From positions 1 through 45,339 of the forward strand of contig CAMYAY010000007.1 of assembly GCA_947253945.1 (NCBI GenBank): a stretch of DNA of 45,339 nt. The letters run 5' to 3'. The notes under the pieces are model-generated. The model saw only the letters and a list, made by a program, of their open reading frames with translations, had not been told where the DNA came from and did no database searches. The position numbers and the translations under genes were made by a program. Each line of letters begins with the position of its first letter. Position 1 is the first letter of the stretch. This document shows positions 39,422 through 45,339 of this stretch, one piece after another. The stretch comes from an uncultured Candidatus Saccharibacteria bacterium (GTDB lineage Bacteria > Patescibacteriota > Saccharimonadia > Saccharimonadales > Saccharimonadaceae).

Positions 39422-39886
39422 ATGCAGTGCCCAAAGTGTAAGTTTGAAGACAGTAAAGTACTTGAGTCGCGCGACGCTGGTAGCGCAATACGTCGCCGCC
39501 GCGAGTGTCTTAAGTGTGGCGCCCGCTATACCACATACGAGCGCATTGAGCGCCCTAACTTAGCAGTTATTAAGAGCGACGGCCGTAAGGTACTATTTGA
39601 CCGACAAAAGCTCTACAACGCTGTGCAACGTTCAGTGGGGAAGACGCTTGAGAATGAAACTGAGGTAGAAGAGATTGTCGCCCATGTCGAAGACCAGCTT
39701 TACGCACTCGGCGACACTGAATACCCGTCTAGCACTATTGGCGACCTCGTCATGGACGACTTGGCGCATCGCAATGAAGTTACTTATGTCCGATTTGCCT
39801 CGGTTTATAAAAAATTTAACAATGCCGACGAGTTTGCCAAGACCTTGTGTGAGCTACGCGAGCGTTTATTAAAGGAGAAACAATGA
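39422..39886 (+). CDS. nrdR: Transcriptional repressor NrdR
   Basis: 154 residues. N-terminal zinc ribbon with CPKC and CLKC pairs and the RRRRECLKCGARYTTYER signature, then the ATP-cone (VIKSDGRKVLFDRQKL). It represses ribonucleotide reductase genes by sensing dATP/ATP. Its zinc site is intact although zinc-free forms are used for ribosomal proteins here. No ribosome-binding site is evident, so translation may depend on ftsZ. Overlaps the next gene by 4 bases. Confidence 0.96.
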   Translation: MQCPKCKFEDSKVLESRDAGSAIRRRRECLKCGARYTTYERIERPNLAVIKSDGRKVLFDRQKLYNAVQRSVGKTLENETEVEEIVAHVEDQLYALGDTEYPSSTIGDLVMDDLAHRNEVTYVRFASVYKKFNNADEFAKTLCELRERLLKEKQ

Positions 39887-40146
39887 GAATCGTTTTAGTC
39901 TACCGCGAACACTCTGAAGACCGTCGTTGGGTCGAAGAATTTTTGCACGATTACCAAGCACGCACTGGTCGCGATATTGAGGTAATGGACCCAGATAGCC
40001 CAGCTGCTATTAGTTTTTGTAGCGTTTATGATATCATGCGCTACCCAGCACTAATTGCTATTGGCAATGACGGCACAGTTTATGAGCAATGGAATGCTGA
40101 TAACTGGCCACAAATCGACACTGTCTCTGGGCTAGCTAGCCTATAA
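39883..40146 (+). CDS. Thioredoxin-fold-like small protein without CxxC
   Basis: 87 residues; AAAGGAG lies upstream and the start overlaps nrdR by 4 bases (ATGA). Pattern RIVLVYREHSEDRRWVEEFLHDYQ (split at 1-20), then FCSVYDIMRYPALIAIGNDG, looks like the beta-alpha-beta and cis-Pro region of a thioredoxin fold. The CxxC pair is missing; one Cys remains. It may be a glutaredoxin-like partner of the nucleotide-reduction system, by position only. Confidence 0.6.
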   Translation: MRIVLVYREHSEDRRWVEEFLHDYQARTGRDIEVMDPDSPAAISFCSVYDIMRYPALIAIGNDGTVYEQWNADNWPQIDTVSGLASL

Positions 40147-40165
40147 TAACGCTAAACCATATATA

Positions 40166-40194
40166 TTGACATATTAGCCTTTATATGATATAGT
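40166..40194 (+). promoter_or_regulatory. Promoter of the 40248 gene
   Basis: TTGACA (40166-40171), 17-base spacer, TATAGT (40189-40194) with TGa before it. Near-consensus. Confidence 0.85.
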
Positions 40195-40201
40195 ACAAGT
40201 A

Positions 40202-40242
40202 TTATTGGGCAGGAGCCCCGTAATGTACCTTGTATGAAAGGA
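40202..40242 (+). promoter_or_regulatory. 5'-hairpin / AATGTACNTT leader, copy C
   Basis: TTA plus GGGC (40202-40210) pairs with GCCC and TAA (40215-40223), loop AGGA. The arm runs into AATGTACCTT (40222-40231). Its AUG opens a 4-codon mini-ORF ending TGA at 40235-40237, just before AAAGGA. Confidence 0.55.
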
Positions 40243-40247
40243 TTGAA

Positions 40248-40829
40248 ATGGCCGACAATAACATGTCTGCGTCGGGTACAACTATGAGGCCAAATGCCGA
40301 TATCGTTCGTTTCTGCGTCGCAGCTAAGGAAATGCGCCCTTACCGCAGCAGTATCTCTGGCGCATATTACCGTCAAAGAGATGCCGGTGAAGTCGTACCA
40401 GCCGTACTCGAGGAAGCTCATCGTTGCTTCTCCAATTTATATCAAAGGATTGATAAATGTTTTAATCCAGAGCATGACGGGGAAGTTACTCCATCAGCTA
40501 AGCAATTAGAATCAATTGCAGTTGATGCAGCAGAAGCTTATCATATGGTAAAAAAGCTTGGCGATTATGCCGAAAACGCTAAATCTAATGACCCATGTTG
40601 GATTATAATTTATAATTCTATATGTCAGATTGAACGCAATAGCTGGCTTTTAACGCTAGTTGACTGCTGCATAGCAATCAAAGAGTTAATTAGCGACCCA
40701 AAAGTGTCGTTTGCTGAGATTTATAGGCAATCAATTTACCGATTTAATCACCGCAACGATACAATTCGTTCGACTAATCATGGCGCTGAGCGCAATAGTA
40801 CTTACACCAAGTACCGCAAAAATCTTTAA
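40248..40829 (+). CDS. Small helical protein of unknown function, paralog 1
   Basis: 193 residues from ATG 40248, with AAAGGA 6 bases upstream; the TTG at 40230 falls in the leader. Family not recognised. Mostly helical, cytoplasmic, several Cys. Shares with the 40980 product an SISG/ALSG start, a central FNP, and RNSWLLTLVDCC / RNSWLDQLISIC, in the same order, so the two are diverged paralogs. Own promoter, leader and terminator. Confidence 0.75.
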   Translation: MADNNMSASGTTMRPNADIVRFCVAAKEMRPYRSSISGAYYRQRDAGEVVPAVLEEAHRCFSNLYQRIDKCFNPEHDGEVTPSAKQLESIAVDAAEAYHMVKKLGDYAENAKSNDPCWIIIYNSICQIERNSWLLTLVDCCIAIKELISDPKVSFAEIYRQSIYRFNHRNDTIRSTNHGAERNSTYTKYRKNL

Positions 40830-40854
40830 GTCTTACCATATCAACATCCCACCC

Positions 40855-40884
40855 AGGGGCGACACTAGTCGCCCCTCTTTCTTT
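40855..40884 (+). terminator. Terminator of the 40248 gene
   Basis: Perfect 9-bp stem AGGGGCGAC / GTCGCCCCT, loop ACTA, then CTTTCTTT. Confidence 0.9.
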
Positions 40885-40896
40885 AATGTGCACTGA

Positions 40897-40925
40897 TTGA
40901 CAAGTTAGCAATAATGTGCTACAAT
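40897..40925 (+). promoter_or_regulatory. Promoter of the 40980 gene
   Basis: TTGACA (40897-40902), 17-base spacer, TACAAT (40920-40925) with TGc before it. Directly upstream, 40885-40894 reads AATGTGCACT, a near copy of the leader palindrome. Confidence 0.85.
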
Positions 40926-40933
40926 ACAAAAAC

Positions 40934-40972
40934 TTGGTACAGCACCGAATGTACATTATATAGGTGGGAGGA
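40934..40972 (+). promoter_or_regulatory. 5'-hairpin / AATGTACATT leader, copy D
   Basis: TTGGT (40934-40938) pairs with ACC(G)AA (40944-40949) with one bulged G. The arm runs into AATGTACATT (40948-40957). Its AUG opens a 4-codon mini-ORF ending TAG at 40961-40963, before GGGAGGA. Confidence 0.6.
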
Positions 40973-40979
40973 TGTAATT

Positions 40980-41570
40980 ATGGCAAAACTTCTAGCAGAA
41001 AAGAACCCTATTGTGGACAAATTGTCTCCAAGTATTCGCACCATCTTCCGATTATCCGAAGACATCAGACGCTACGATAACGCCCTCAGCGGCATTATTC
41101 GCCGAGACGATAGCCCAAAGGATGAAGTCTACGAAGCGTTAACGCCTATTACTGGCGTTTGGCATGAGATGAGTGTAACGTTGGAATCTAGTTTCAACCC
41201 CCAAGGCGCAAATGTGCCATCACTCGGCGAATATAAGGAACTATATAATCTAGTGTTGGAAGCTAAACAGCTATTCGACAATTTAGTTGAAAAAATTCAA
41301 CAAACTAGAGATGCGTATTGGGTGAAAATCACGCCAAATACATTAAGGTTCTGGCGCAATAGTTGGTTAGACCAACTAATTAGTATCTGTAAGCAGGTAC
41401 TACTTGCGTTTCGCTGCTCGTGCGACCACTATTTGTTGGTACAATTATACCGCAGAGCGGCCTGGGATTACGTGAACCACAATTTGCCTACTGTAATAGT
41501 AAATGTAACCTATAATAGGTACTGCATGGAACGTTATGGCAGATGCCATCCATACTTCTCAGCACATTAA
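40980..41570 (+). CDS. Small helical protein of unknown function, paralog 2
   Basis: 196 residues from ATG 40980, with GGGAGG 8 bases upstream; the in-frame start at 40914 lies in the promoter. Family not recognised. Shares FNP, RNSWL and an overall helical plan with the 40248 product, and ends in a Tyr/Arg/Cys-rich tail (NRYCMERYGRCHPY). No export signal. Own promoter, leader and terminator, as in its paralog. Confidence 0.75.
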   Translation: MAKLLAEKNPIVDKLSPSIRTIFRLSEDIRRYDNALSGIIRRDDSPKDEVYEALTPITGVWHEMSVTLESSFNPQGANVPSLGEYKELYNLVLEAKQLFDNLVEKIQQTRDAYWVKITPNTLRFWRNSWLDQLISICKQVLLAFRCSCDHYLLVQLYRRAAWDYVNHNLPTVIVNVTYNRYCMERYGRCHPYFSAH

Positions 41571-41586
41571 GGTAAAAATTACCTTC

Positions 41587-41615
41587 GAGAGGCACTAAGT
41601 GCCTCTCTTTTATTT
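41587..41615 (+). terminator. Terminator of the 40980 gene
   Basis: 9-bp stem GAGAGGCAC / GTGCCTCTC, loop TAA, then TTTTATTT. Confidence 0.9.
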
Positions 41616-41642
41616 GTGATTATAGATATTTTGTGGTAAAAT
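41614..41642 (+). promoter_or_regulatory. rpmG promoter
   Basis: TTGTGA (41614-41619), 17-base spacer, TAAAAT (41637-41642) with TGg before it. It ends 9 bases before the ATG, so the leader is at most two or three bases. Confidence 0.65.
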
Positions 41643-41651
41643 ATATTTGAT

Positions 41652-41873
41652 ATGGCAAAGAGTAATAGCAAGTCAAAGCGCAAGTTCATTGGCTTAGTAA
41701 GTCCGGATGGTAAGACCCGTCTTTATACGACCGTCAACCCACAGAATCGTACCAACAGCAGCCAAGGTAAATTGACGCTTAAAAAGTACAATCCAAAGAC
41801 TCGCCAGCATGAGGTCTTCACCGAAACCAAGAAGAACCTCGGTCGCAACGAAGTCAAACCAAAGAAGCACTAG
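41652..41873 (+). CDS. rpmG: 50S ribosomal protein L33, zinc-free form
   Basis: 73 residues against about 50-55. The L33 core reads LVSPDGKTRLYTTVNPQNR, then KLTLKKYNPKTRQHEVFTETK, matching the TTTKN...KLELKKYDP...HVLFKE pattern of the family. The zinc-binding Cys pairs are missing. Basic extensions lie at both ends. Isolated gene with a near-leaderless promoter; terminator follows at once. Confidence 0.88.
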   Translation: MAKSNSKSKRKFIGLVSPDGKTRLYTTVNPQNRTNSSQGKLTLKKYNPKTRQHEVFTETKKNLGRNEVKPKKH

Positions 41874-41880
41874 TCTTCTA

Positions 41881-41908
41881 AAATACCGCTCCTCCTGGAG
41901 CGGTATTT
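41881..41908. terminator. Bidirectional terminator
   Basis: Perfect 12-bp stem AAATACCGCTCC / GGAGCGGTATTT, loop TCCT. Overlaps the stop codon of the minus-strand gene ending at 41907. Confidence 0.85.
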
Positions 41909-42560
41909 ATTCTGTCGGCGTCCGCCAACCAGTAAAATCGATCTTATTTGCCAGCCACACACCAATGCGCAACATTTTATCTAGTGTAATTAGGTGAGTT
42001 GGGTAGGCTAAAGAATATAAGTAGACTTTTTTAAAGTTAAACTCAACATCAATATCCGTAAAGTAGGCCGCTAGCATATTTTGCACGTCCACCGTCAGCA
42101 CCTTTTCGAGACGCGCGATATCTTCCGGCAATACATAAATCGCAAATTGCTTCACAAATGAGTCAACCAATGGACAGCTCAAGCTAGCTGAATCAAGCTC
42201 ATACATTGGCAAGTACGAAATAAGTGACACGCCATGGCCTTGATCGTTGTTGCGATTGTGGAGATAAATATGTGGCATAAGCGCCTGATTCATATCGACT
42301 TGGCAAATCGTCCAAGTGCGTCGCGTATCGCCACCGGCACCGTACAAATTGTGCGAACGTTGCAGCAAATGAACCCGGTGCCCACCAGCATAGCCAGTGG
42401 TGTAATTCTCGTCAATCTGGTCTGGCGAAGCCGTAATCCCGCGCACGGGGGTATAGTCGGCATCACGCCCAGCGATTGCTGTGCCATAATAAACCAGCCC
42501 ATACTGTGACGCCATTTTACCAAAAGCGGGGCGGTCATATTTACTTGGACGAAACTTCAT
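41907..42560 (-). CDS. Protein of unknown function in the glycoside hydrolase cluster
   Basis: 217 residues; GAGGAG lies upstream of the ATG, and the start overlaps the end of the GH15-like gene by 20 bases. Family not recognised. No signal peptide or membrane span. The N-terminal half has motifs HRVHLLQRSHNLYG and PHIYLHNRNNDQGHGVSL, rich in His and Asn, possibly a carbohydrate-related or metal site. Co-directional and overlapping with two carbohydrate enzymes, so a role in the same process is inferred from position only. Confidence 0.65.
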   Translation of the reverse strand: MKFRPSKYDRPAFGKMASQYGLVYYGTAIAGRDADYTPVRGITASPDQIDENYTTGYAGGHRVHLLQRSHNLYGAGGDTRRTWTICQVDMNQALMPHIYLHNRNNDQGHGVSLISYLPMYELDSASLSCPLVDSFVKQFAIYVLPEDIARLEKVLTVDVQNMLAAYFTDIDVEFNFKKVYLYSLAYPTHLITLDKMLRIGVWLANKIDFTGWRTPTE

Positions 42561-44235
42561 TGGTCTCCTCGACGCGAATACCCAAAAAATTACTTAGTTC
42601 AGCAATTGGTGAATGTCCTAGGGTCTCAAGCGATAAATCTAACGCACGCGTAAACGGCGAACGCCCCGAACGGTCAGTGGTAGGTGATACATTAATTGCC
42701 TCTGCTGCCATACGGTAACTAATCGAACCAGCGTCATCCCTAAATTGCTCATCGGCTAAATCAGCCAGTGCATACAGTGCTCGTTGCACCATGGCATCAA
42801 CTTCCACACTTGGCGAACAATCATTATCTCGACCCCAACTCCGGTACGACGGGCGCAGGCGCAAGCGATCGTGATCCACCGAATTAGCCAGCTTGGTTGC
42901 AAGCGGGGCAATCAGCTTCTTGTAAATCGACCTCCACTCTGTCACCTTGTCGCCCATCTTTAGTGCCTGCCGAACGGCAAAATTAAAGCCTAAGATCAAC
43001 ATCGCTACCACATCTAGCTCTACTGGCGACACCGGTTTACCATTATGTACTAGGGCGTGGCGGTTGCCGATTGGCGCGCCATCCGCTCGGTAGCGATCGT
43101 TGAAGTAGACACTGTCCGTTTGAACGCGCGCTAAATAATTATATAGCGACAAAACTTCCTTCGTGTAACCGAGGTAGGCATAGCAAGGCGCCGCGTAGGC
43201 AGCCGCCATCACTTGACAGTGCTGGTTAGAGCCGGCAGGATGGGCAAGTGGCTTTAATGGGTCACCACCTTCGCACTCGTAGCGCAATAAATCAGAAATA
43301 ACTGCGCCGTGATTATCAGTTGCGGCCTTCAGTGCCACCAAATCATTAATATATTTAGCCAAATCAATTGGATATTGCGCCGACTGCTGACGCGTATTCA
43401 AGGCGCCCAACGCTGGCTTAATCCATTCCGCCCAGTGGTCGTTAGTATTCCGCAAACGTGACGCAATATCTTCACGCGCAAACTTACTAAGTTCAGTAAC
43501 AGCCGCATTGTAATCTGCGCCCGCCGCTAAGTGATAGCAAACACGCGCCGAAGCTAGTGGGGCAATATCAAGGTTAAACTCCATAATGGAATCGGTTAGT
43601 CCGTGTTCAATTGGGTTGCCCGAGAGGCCACCATCCGCCGCATCGTACCACGTGCCAGCCATATAATTCTCGCCGCTAGCATCATTGCCAAATCGCCCCA
43701 CACTAAAGCCCGACCAGCCAGCATCCTTTTGGTTGTAAACATATCCGGTTGCAGCGTAAGCCGCTAGCTGCCCATAATGACAAATTGCCGGCAACTTCAA
43801 TTGCGGCACTGTACCCGCCGGCAAGTACTCGACTGTATCATCGTCATGCTGACTGAGCACGAACGACTGGTAGAGGTAAAGCTTAGCGTGGCGCGGGCGA
43901 TTAGCGGTATTAATAACATGAAAATTACGTACTAAAACATTTAGGTCGTAATCAACAAAGTCCTGAATCTCAACCCGAAAATTTAGCCATGGGTTATCCG
44001 CCACCACATGGCTGATTGGTCGTCCTGGATAGTACGACAACTTAATATTCCATGTGCCATCATCAAGCCAATGGATTGCGCCATCGGCAAATAAGCCGAC
44101 TTTATGCGGCAGGGCATTGCGCATTAAAGCGTTATTGCCGCCCACAAACGGGAAGTAAAGCTCATGAACAGCGCCCGACTCATTCAAATTAACCGCCAGA
44201 CTGCCGTTTGAAAGAAGGAGATTTTTATTTGACAT
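42541..44235 (-). CDS. Glucoamylase-like protein (GH15), possibly inactive
   Basis: 564 residues from ATG 44235 (AGGAGA upstream); the longer frame to 44301 overlaps the GH57 gene. An N-terminal beta-sandwich (residues 1-260) precedes an alpha/alpha barrel like bacterial GH15 glucoamylases: SLYNYLARVQTDSVYFNDRY and SPVELDVVAMLIL follow the family layout. The catalytic acid position, usually LDE, reads LDV, and the WxRD motif is not seen, so activity may be lost or altered. Cytoplasmic. Overlaps both neighbours, pointing to translational coupling. Confidence 0.7.
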   Translation of the reverse strand: MSNKNLLLSNGSLAVNLNESGAVHELYFPFVGGNNALMRNALPHKVGLFADGAIHWLDDGTWNIKLSYYPGRPISHVVADNPWLNFRVEIQDFVDYDLNVLVRNFHVINTANRPRHAKLYLYQSFVLSQHDDDTVEYLPAGTVPQLKLPAICHYGQLAAYAATGYVYNQKDAGWSGFSVGRFGNDASGENYMAGTWYDAADGGLSGNPIEHGLTDSIMEFNLDIAPLASARVCYHLAAGADYNAAVTELSKFAREDIASRLRNTNDHWAEWIKPALGALNTRQQSAQYPIDLAKYINDLVALKAATDNHGAVISDLLRYECEGGDPLKPLAHPAGSNQHCQVMAAAYAAPCYAYLGYTKEVLSLYNYLARVQTDSVYFNDRYRADGAPIGNRHALVHNGKPVSPVELDVVAMLILGFNFAVRQALKMGDKVTEWRSIYKKLIAPLATKLANSVDHDRLRLRPSYRSWGRDNDCSPSVEVDAMVQRALYALADLADEQFRDDAGSISYRMAAEAINVSPTTDRSGRSPFTRALDLSLETLGHSPIAELSNFLGIRVEETNEVSSK

Positions 44236-44236
44236 A

Positions 44237-45339
44237 TTATCTCCTAGCTTGGTTAGCGGATTGGTATTCCACCAAGCGATACCGGATATCACGCAGGGCA
44301 TTCATATAGTACAAAAATGCATCATATGGCGATTTATATGGTGAAAAGTAGGCATGAACATCACCGTCTTTCCAATACTTTGTACTCATATAATAGACGT
44401 GGTCAGACGTAGTCAGACGGCGCCAATCACCGATTAGCTTGATGTCGCCCGTCGCCATTACTGCTGGTGCAAGTGAATAGACATAGTGCTGGCATTCCTG
44501 CTGCATACGATTACCAAGCCAAGCCGAAAGGTCGCGCTCCGAACCCGCCCAGGTGGTCGTGTATGGCACACTTAAGGTATCAGATGGCTTTTCACTCTCG
44601 GCCGCCTCTGTAATAGTCATAAACTTGTGTTCAGGGTTGGCTAGCCATTGCTTTGGCAGCTCACGCAAGAAGTCGAAAATGCCAGTATCAGCCCACTGAT
44701 GCTCGCCAAAGGTCTCGTAATCGAGGAAGAGATTGACTAGTGGCGAATCTTTATCGGCGTCGAGCCAGCTGATATACTTATCAACCGTCAATGGATACTC
44801 CTTCCAAGATTGGTCAGAGAAGCGGAAGGCGATGTCGTCGCTTAACTTATAATTCTTTAGTAGCAAGCGAATGTTTGCGGCATGCTCTGGCTGATAAACG
44901 TAATTCGGGCTACGCCAGCCAAGAATCTTATCCCAGCCTTCAGCTAACACAGCCTTGTAGCCGTGGACTTCGGCCCATTTACCGAGGTCGTTATTGTAAG
45001 CTAGTTCGGTATTGCGAAAGGCGGTCGGCGTCACGCCAAACAATTCTTGAACGCGCTTGGCGTGGAGTGCCACTTGGCGGTCGAATTCAGCGCGATTGTA
45101 GAAAAAAGCTAGTGAATGGTAATATGTCTCACCAACTATTTCAACGCGACCGGTCTTTACTAGACTACGGAAGCTATCTAGCACCTCTGGAGCGTATTGC
45201 TCACACTGCTCAATAAAGGTGCCGGTAATTGAAATACTAAGCTTAAACTCAGGATACTTGTCAAGCAAGTCCTTGAGTACAGCGTTGGTTGGCAAATAAG
45301 ACTTGGCCGCAATCTTGCGCAAAATGCGCGGGTTATTAC
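44237..45339 (-). CDS. GH57 alpha-amylase/glucanotransferase (partial, 5' end outside window)
   Basis: At least 367 residues; the frame stays open to the window edge, so the N-terminus is missing. GH57 motifs: SISITGTFIEQ, FRNTELAYNNDLGKWAE with the probable nucleophile Glu, AEGWDKILGWRSPNYVY, and DYETFGEHQW with the probable acid/base Asp. No signal peptide can be judged. It would act on alpha-glucans such as glycogen in the cytoplasm. Followed by the GH15-like gene; the stop lies just before its ATG. Confidence 0.92.
   Translation of the reverse strand, partial: NNPRILRKIAAKSYLPTNAVLKDLLDKYPEFKLSISITGTFIEQCEQYAPEVLDSFRSLVKTGRVEIVGETYYHSLAFFYNRAEFDRQVALHAKRVQELFGVTPTAFRNTELAYNNDLGKWAEVHGYKAVLAEGWDKILGWRSPNYVYQPEHAANIRLLLKNYKLSDDIAFRFSDQSWKEYPLTVDKYISWLDADKDSPLVNLFLDYETFGEHQWADTGIFDFLRELPKQWLANPEHKFMTITEAAESEKPSDTLSVPYTTTWAGSERDLSAWLGNRMQQECQHYVYSLAPAVMATGDIKLIGDWRRLTTSDHVYYMSTKYWKDGDVHAYFSPYKSPYDAFLYYMNALRDIRYRLVEYQSANQARR

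Noticed and set aside
40914..41570. Start at 40914 for the second paralog
   Set aside because: The first codons overlap the -10 box; the ribosome-binding site belongs to ATG 40980.

Overview
The window is bacterial and most likely comes from a Candidatus Saccharibacteria (TM7) genome of the Patescibacteria/CPR. The evidence is a compact S10-spc-alpha ribosomal block with no rpmD (L30) between rpsE and rplO, zinc-free versions of S14, L36 and L33, lysine/alanine-rich tails on several ribosomal proteins, and a large secreted protein ending in PRY of a type I associate with this group. TGA is used as an ordinary stop, which argues against the recoded Gracilibacteria/SR1 lineages. The lineage call is inference; no search was run.

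Layout. 1-2656: end of a conjugation-type NlpC/P60 gene, overlapped by a RelA/SpoT-like protein whose HD motif is altered. 2657-4187: two short transcription units coding three small unknown proteins. 4189-13084: promoter, structured leader and ribosomal genes rplC to rplO, mostly joined by one-base TAATG overlaps. 13089-19401: a minus-strand block with a pseudouridine synthase, a response regulator with a long Q/P/T-rich tail, two histidine kinases, tRNA-Glu and gltX. 19418-26652: secY, a sortase, a duplicated pair of one-pass membrane proteins and a 1272-residue exported protein. 26662-30800: infA, rpmJ, rpsM, rpsK, rpsD, rpoA, rplQ, rplM, rpsI. 30802-34208: trpS, an RluA-type pseudouridine synthase, a delta-prime-like clamp-loader protein and a TPR protein. 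34231-34676: three tRNAs. 34686-36597: two minus-strand membrane proteins. 36672-40146: ftsA, ftsZ, nrdR and a thioredoxin-like ORF. 40166-41615: two paralogous small unknown genes. 41614-41908: rpmG. 41907-45339: a minus-strand carbohydrate cluster (GH57, GH15-like and an unknown protein).

The most novel-looking signal is a shared 5' leader. Four separate transcription units (promoters at 2657, 3125, 40166 and 40897) encode otherwise unrelated or paralogous small proteins. In each, a 5'-terminal hairpin closes directly into AATGTACATT (one copy has AATGTACCTT), followed at once by a Shine-Dalgarno sequence. The 10-mer is a perfect palindrome and also contains an AUG. In three copies this AUG opens a 4-5 codon mini-ORF that stops at or near the ribosome-binding site. 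The copies lie 37 kb apart, so this looks like a regulon with a shared cis-element.

A second theme is leaderless or near-leaderless expression. At least seven genes (the 13.8 kb pseudouridine synthase, a histidine kinase, gltX, trpS, the TPR gene, the 35.7 kb membrane protein and ftsA) have a -10 hexamer ending 6-7 bases before the ATG. A third is the surface module between secY and infA, where adk and map are often found in other bacteria.
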